DNA of 13,710 nt, from contig CALKWP010000047.1 in NCBI GenBank assembly GCA_938004075.1, positions 1-13,710 on the forward strand, in the 5' to 3' direction. Made by a program: the position numbers and the translations under genes. This document shows, one piece after another, positions 10,442 to 13,710 of this stretch. Each line of letters starts with the position of its first letter. Position 1 is the stretch's first letter. This stretch comes from an uncultured Methanomassiliicoccales archaeon (GTDB lineage Archaea; Thermoplasmatota; Thermoplasmata; SG8-5). The notes beneath the pieces are model-generated. The model was not told the origin of the DNA. It made no database searches and was given only the letters and a program-made list of their open reading frames with translations.

Positions 10442-12166
10442 ATGGAAGTTTCATATCTGTTTGCCGGAATAGGCATGATAATTCTAATCGGGTTCCTTGG
10501 CACGCTTCTTTTCGAGCGCACCAAAATACCTGACATCCTCATTCTGGTATTCATAGGATTGCTGATTGGTCCAATATTATCCACATACACAAATTTCGGA
10601 TTACTGGACGACCCGCAGGTTGGAGAGACGCTGAAGACCATAGCACCCCATTTCGCTGCCCTGGCCCTGGTTATCATTCTTTTCGACGGCGGCCTTAACC
10701 TGAATCTCGAGAAGACCATGCGAAAGATGGGCCTTTCCATTATCCACTCCGGGATATGTTTCGTAGGCTTGATGGTGACGACCGCCCTGGTATGCTACTA
10801 TGTGCTCAACATGGACATATGGATAGGCCTCCTGCTAGGCGCGGCTCTTGGCGGTGGGCCCAGCGGCCCTGTGGTTATCCCTCTTGTTTTGAAATCAAGC
10901 GCAAAGGAGGACACCAAGACCTTGCTCACCCTCGAATCCGTCCTCACGGACGTTCTGTGCATAGTCACCGTGATGATTCTGATAACAATAATCAGCGAAG
11001 GCGGCGTGACCTCCAATCCCGGAGCGGTCATCCAGACCCTTCTCAGTTCCTTCATCCTGGCCGCATTCATTGCCTTCGTTTTCGGAGTATTCTGGCTCAT
11101 GGTTCTGAAGAAGCTGGAAGGCAAGCCGTTCTCTTTCATGATCACGATAGCGGCACTTTTCTCCTTGTATGCAATCTGCGAGTTCATAGGCGTTAACGGC
11201 GCAATTGCCGCCCTAGTGTTTGGGCTTGTCCTGAGCAACAAGGATGAGATTGCCCGAATTCTGAAATTCAAGGGTAGCTTCGTTGTAGATGAACACATCA
11301 CGCAGTTTCATTCTGAAGTTTCATTCTTGGTCAGGACCTTCTTCTTCGTATATTTGGGGCTGACATTCACATTTGCCCTCAATTCCGACGCATTCGGCAG
11401 TGTGGCAGAATTCATCCCGCAATGGATAAGCTGGCACCCTCTTCTTATGCTTGGCTTCGTGTTCGCCCTTATTTTCGGTGGCATGTTGCTGGTCAGGGCA
11501 ATCGCCACCGAGGTCACATGCAAAATCCATCCGGATTCAAAGGAGGACAAGCCTTACATTTTCGCCCTGATGGGCAGGGGCCTGGCTGCCGGGGTTGTTG
11601 CCACGCTTCCATTCACAATTCCGCTTTTCCAGAACAATCCCGATTATTATGCCAGAATGGCGAATTATGAGAACCTCTTTCTGAACGTGGCTTTCATGAC
11701 GATAATCCTTTCTGTAACTGTGACCAGTATCGGCATGGCAGTGATGGAACATAGGAGGGCAAAGGCCGGCTATGTGGCACCCGACCAGGAAACGGGCGGC
11801 GACTGGGCAATCAAATCCCCCACCTACCGCAAAGCCATGCAGAAGAAGGTGGAGACGCCCGCGGAAAAGCAAAAAACGGCAGCAAAGGAGGGCCCGAAGC
11901 CATGGTCCGGGTCCCCGGCCCGAACAGAACCCTCCCGCCCAGTCAGGGAGGCGGCGCCGCAACAGGGGCCCGCCCCTCAGCCCAAGCCAACCACGGTCCA
12001 GGCCCAGCCTGTGAAGCATACCCAAGGCGGCAGGGCGGAGCATAAGCCCGCGCCTCATGGCAAGAACCAGATGAGGAAGGACCACCCGCTCGTCAAGAGG
12101 GCAGCGGAATCCGAGAGAGAGCTTCCGAAGAATCCAGCCGCAGAACAGAAAAAAGTGAAAAAGTGA
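10442..12166 (+). CDS. CPA-type monovalent cation/proton antiporter with a long hydrophilic tail
   Basis: A 574-residue membrane protein. Residues 1-435 contain about 12 hydrophobic segments, beginning at 5-23 and 31-48 and ending at 412-434. The L-E-S-V-L-T-D motif (164-170) corresponds to the ion-binding E-S-x-x-N-D motif of NhaP/NHE-type CPA1 antiporters, with Thr in place of Asn. The preceding conserved segment reads G-G-G-P-S-G-P-V-V (137-145). It probably exchanges Na+ or K+ for H+ for pH or osmotic control. Residues 436-574 form a soluble tail rich in Pro, Lys, Gln and Ala, predicted disordered and cytoplasmic, with no RCK/TrkA-C domain recognisable. The gene has its own promoter. Ion choice cannot be read from sequence. 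Confidence 0.88.
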   Translation: MEVSYLFAGIGMIILIGFLGTLLFERTKIPDILILVFIGLLIGPILSTYTNFGLLDDPQVGETLKTIAPHFAALALVIILFDGGLNLNLEKTMRKMGLSIIHSGICFVGLMVTTALVCYYVLNMDIWIGLLLGAALGGGPSGPVVIPLVLKSSAKEDTKTLLTLESVLTDVLCIVTVMILITIISEGGVTSNPGAVIQTLLSSFILAAFIAFVFGVFWLMVLKKLEGKPFSFMITIAALFSLYAICEFIGVNGAIAALVFGLVLSNKDEIARILKFKGSFVVDEHITQFHSEVSFLVRTFFFVYLGLTFTFALNSDAFGSVAEFIPQWISWHPLLMLGFVFALIFGGMLLVRAIATEVTCKIHPDSKEDKPYIFALMGRGLAAGVVATLPFTIPLFQNNPDYYARMANYENLFLNVAFMTIILSVTVTSIGMAVMEHRRAKAGYVAPDQETGGDWAIKSPTYRKAMQKKVETPAEKQKTAAKEGPKPWSGSPARTEPSRPVREAAPQQGPAPQPKPTTVQAQPVKHTQGGRAEHKPAPHGKNQMRKDHPLVKRAAESERELPKNPAAEQKKVKK

Positions 12167-12167
12167 G

Positions 12168-12182
12168 TTATCCTAGGGATAA
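12168..12182. promoter_or_regulatory. Inverted repeat after the antiporter stop, before the protease gene
   Basis: TTATCC-TAG-GGATAA is a perfect 6-bp inverted repeat starting two bases after the antiporter TGA. It runs into an AT-rich stretch (ATAATATAATATAC, 12179-12192) that may hold the TATA box of the protease gene. The repeat could be an operator or part of a terminator; there is no T-run after it on the plus strand. Confidence 0.35.
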
Positions 12183-12295
12183 TATAATATACTGCTTAAC
12201 CGTTTCAAGATAATAGATGCGCACGTTGCATGGGGCAGATGCAATTGCATCCGCTTTCTTGGTATTGTGCGGTCCGAAAAGGAGCGATGCAAAAC

Positions 12296-13665
12296 ATGGA
12301 TCAAAAGAAAATTCTCAGTGTGGGCTGTTTGATGTTAGGAATTATGATGGTTATTGGCTCTTTCATGCCTGTAAGCATGTCAGGCACAGCCGTTCAAAAT
12401 GTTACGGTCAGAATGGTCTACAACATCAGCCCGGGCGTGATGAACGCCATGGGCGGTGACGGTTTCAATGTTGTTGAGACTTATGATGCGTTTTCTATCA
12501 TTGAAATGACCGATGAGAAGGCCAATTTGCTCGAGAACTACGGCTACGAGGTCAAGCACATGCCGGAAAGGACCATGATAAGTGTTCCTGGATACTATTT
12601 CGACACAAGGAACGGCGCACCGTCAGTCCCTCAGGAACTCAAGGCAAAGGAAAGCGCTCCAGGCGATATTGGTCTTTACATCGTCCAGATGATAGGGCCT
12701 GTGAAGAATGAATGGTTTGATTCGATGGTGCGGGCCGGCGCCGAACCCATAGTGGACGTCTCGAACTATGCTTACGAGGTAAGGATGACGCCCGAGGTCG
12801 CAAAGGCCGTCGGCGCCCTGGACTGCGTAAGCTGGATGGGGATTTACGAGCCAGCATACAAAATATCGCCGGTTCTGACTGGATACGATGTCATCATAAC
12901 GATGATTGGCAGCGACATTCCCGCAGACTCTTTGAACCATGTGCGCGGGAGGATGTCCGTGGAGAAGGAAGGCACCATACCAGATGGCTATATTTTCTAC
13001 GGTTCGATAGTTTCACAAAGCGCAATGGAGGAAATAGCTGCGTCGCCTTACGTGCAATACATTGAACCCAACATCATCCCCGAGCTTCACGACGAGATGG
13101 GAATGCAGATAACAGGCGGGTTCGCTTGGTTGAATGACCCGGATGGCAACATCAACACACCATACAGGACCCTTGGCACTCACGGCTCATACGCCAACCA
13201 GCTCGGCTGGGACGGAACGGGTGTGATTGTGGGAATAGCCGATTCTGGCCTTGGAAATGGAGCCACCCCCAATGCCGGGCACAATGACTTCACCGGCCGC
13301 GTCATCGGCGGCATCGACCTTGGTGCGACTGTGAACGGTTGGCAGGACGAGCACGGGCACGGCACACACTGCGCCGGACTGATGGCGGGTGACACGTACG
13401 AGGGCAATGGCTTGATTTACGCCGGTGCCGCCAAGTACTATGTTGCCATGGGTCAAGCTCACGAAGCTCAGATATTCGGCCAGCAGATATTCGAGGGAGC
13501 CAGCGCAAGCGCTGATATCCCGGCTGATTACACGGTGATACTATCAACTGCTTATACTGCGGGGGCGAGGGTGCACTCAAACTCTTGGGGGTCCAATACT
13601 GCCGGCGCATATTCTGCCGCCGACGTGGGATACGACACCGCCGCGAGGGACTCATCGACCAATGC
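12296..13665 (+). CDS. Secreted subtilisin-like (S8) serine protease, 3' truncated
   Basis: The visible 457 residues start with a signal peptide: M-D-Q-K-K, a hydrophobic stretch (6-27) and a probable cleavage region near residues 30-34. A pro-region of about 270 residues follows, with Tyr- and Met-rich repeats suggesting two inhibitor-like subdomains. The S8 catalytic domain begins near residue 300: the Asp316 motif I-A-D-S-G and the His355 motif H-G-H-G-T-H-C-A-G are present. S-N-S-W-G-S at 428-433 matches a conserved strand of the family. The catalytic Ser region is missing because the contig ends. Residues after base 13665 and the apparent TAG stop are adapter-derived and should be discarded. 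ATG 12287, nine bases upstream in frame, is an alternative start; AAGGAG at 12279-12284 is better spaced for 12296. It is probably an extracellular or surface protease used for peptide scavenging. Confidence 0.9.
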
Positions 13666-13710
13666 AGATCGGAAGAGCGTCGTGTAGGGAAAGAGTGTAG
13701 ATCTCGGTGG
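13666..13710. other. Illumina adapter sequence (assembly contamination)
   Basis: From base 13666 the sequence begins AGATCGGAAGAGCGTCGTGT and continues for 45 bases as the reverse complement of the Illumina TruSeq universal adapter, recalled from memory. It is not genomic. It creates a false six-residue ending and false stop codon for the subtilase. The true contig ends at or before 13665. Confidence 0.97.

Noticed and set aside
11537..12085. Minus-strand open frame with Leu/Arg-rich translation opposite the antiporter tail
   Set aside because: It is the antisense reading of the Pro/Lys-rich tail, with no independent support.
12230..12295. Upstream extension of the subtilase to an in-frame ATG at 12230
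   Set aside because: It would put 22 residues before a normal signal peptide; a good AAGGAG site and the signal peptide both point to 12296 (or 12287).

Overview
This window is archaeal. It carries archaeal/eukaryotic-type ribosomal proteins S6e and S8e, aIF2 gamma, SRP19, a PIN-domain protein following aIF2 gamma, and TATA-box promoters of the form TTTATATA roughly 25 to 40 bases before genes. Several genes have short or nearly absent leaders. Codon use is even across the window and moderately GC-rich. The gene set would suit a euryarchaeal lineage such as Thermoplasmatota, but that placement is an impression and not a result. The right end is 45 bases of Illumina adapter, so this is a draft contig, probably metagenomic, and its last gene is cut off artificially.

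Layout from left to right: (1) the 3' part of a PHP-domain gene and a YgjP-type (M48/DUF45) metallopeptidase; (2) a translation cluster S6e - aIF2 gamma - PIN protein, with overlapping reading frames; (3) an unrecognised protein on the minus strand; (4) S8e - SRP19, converging on a DUF211 gene with only a T5A4 tract between the stops; (5) an endonuclease IV-like TIM-barrel protein with a 175-residue histone-H1-like Lys/Pro/Ala tail, followed directly by a 6-phospho-3-hexuloisomerase with no normal start codon; (6) on the minus strand, a tightly coupled three-gene ubiquitin-like operon (Ubl with a C-terminal GG-A, E2-like conjugating enzyme with an intact Cys, Rpn11-type JAMM peptidase); (7) divergent from it, thioredoxin and thioredoxin reductase; (8) a CPA-type cation/proton antiporter with a long hydrophilic tail; (9) a secreted subtilisin-like protease, truncated by adapter sequence.

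The most striking content is region 6. The genes are ordered modifier, conjugating enzyme, processing/deconjugating protease. The stop and start codons overlap (TAATG, then an 11-base overlap). The key residues of all three proteins are present: E2 HPN plus Cys102, JAMM Glu71/His134/His136/Ser144/Asp147, and Ubl Gly78-Gly79 followed by one extra Ala. This resembles a minimal eukaryote-type ubiquitin pathway rather than the SAMP/E1-only systems known in haloarchaea. No E1 or RING-type E3 is encoded in the window. The operon shares a compact divergent promoter with the thioredoxin/thioredoxin reductase pair, and a nested inverted repeat lies at the thioredoxin promoter. The same TAATCC/GGATTA arms flank the TATA box of the antiporter, so a common redox- or stress-linked regulator is possible but unproven.
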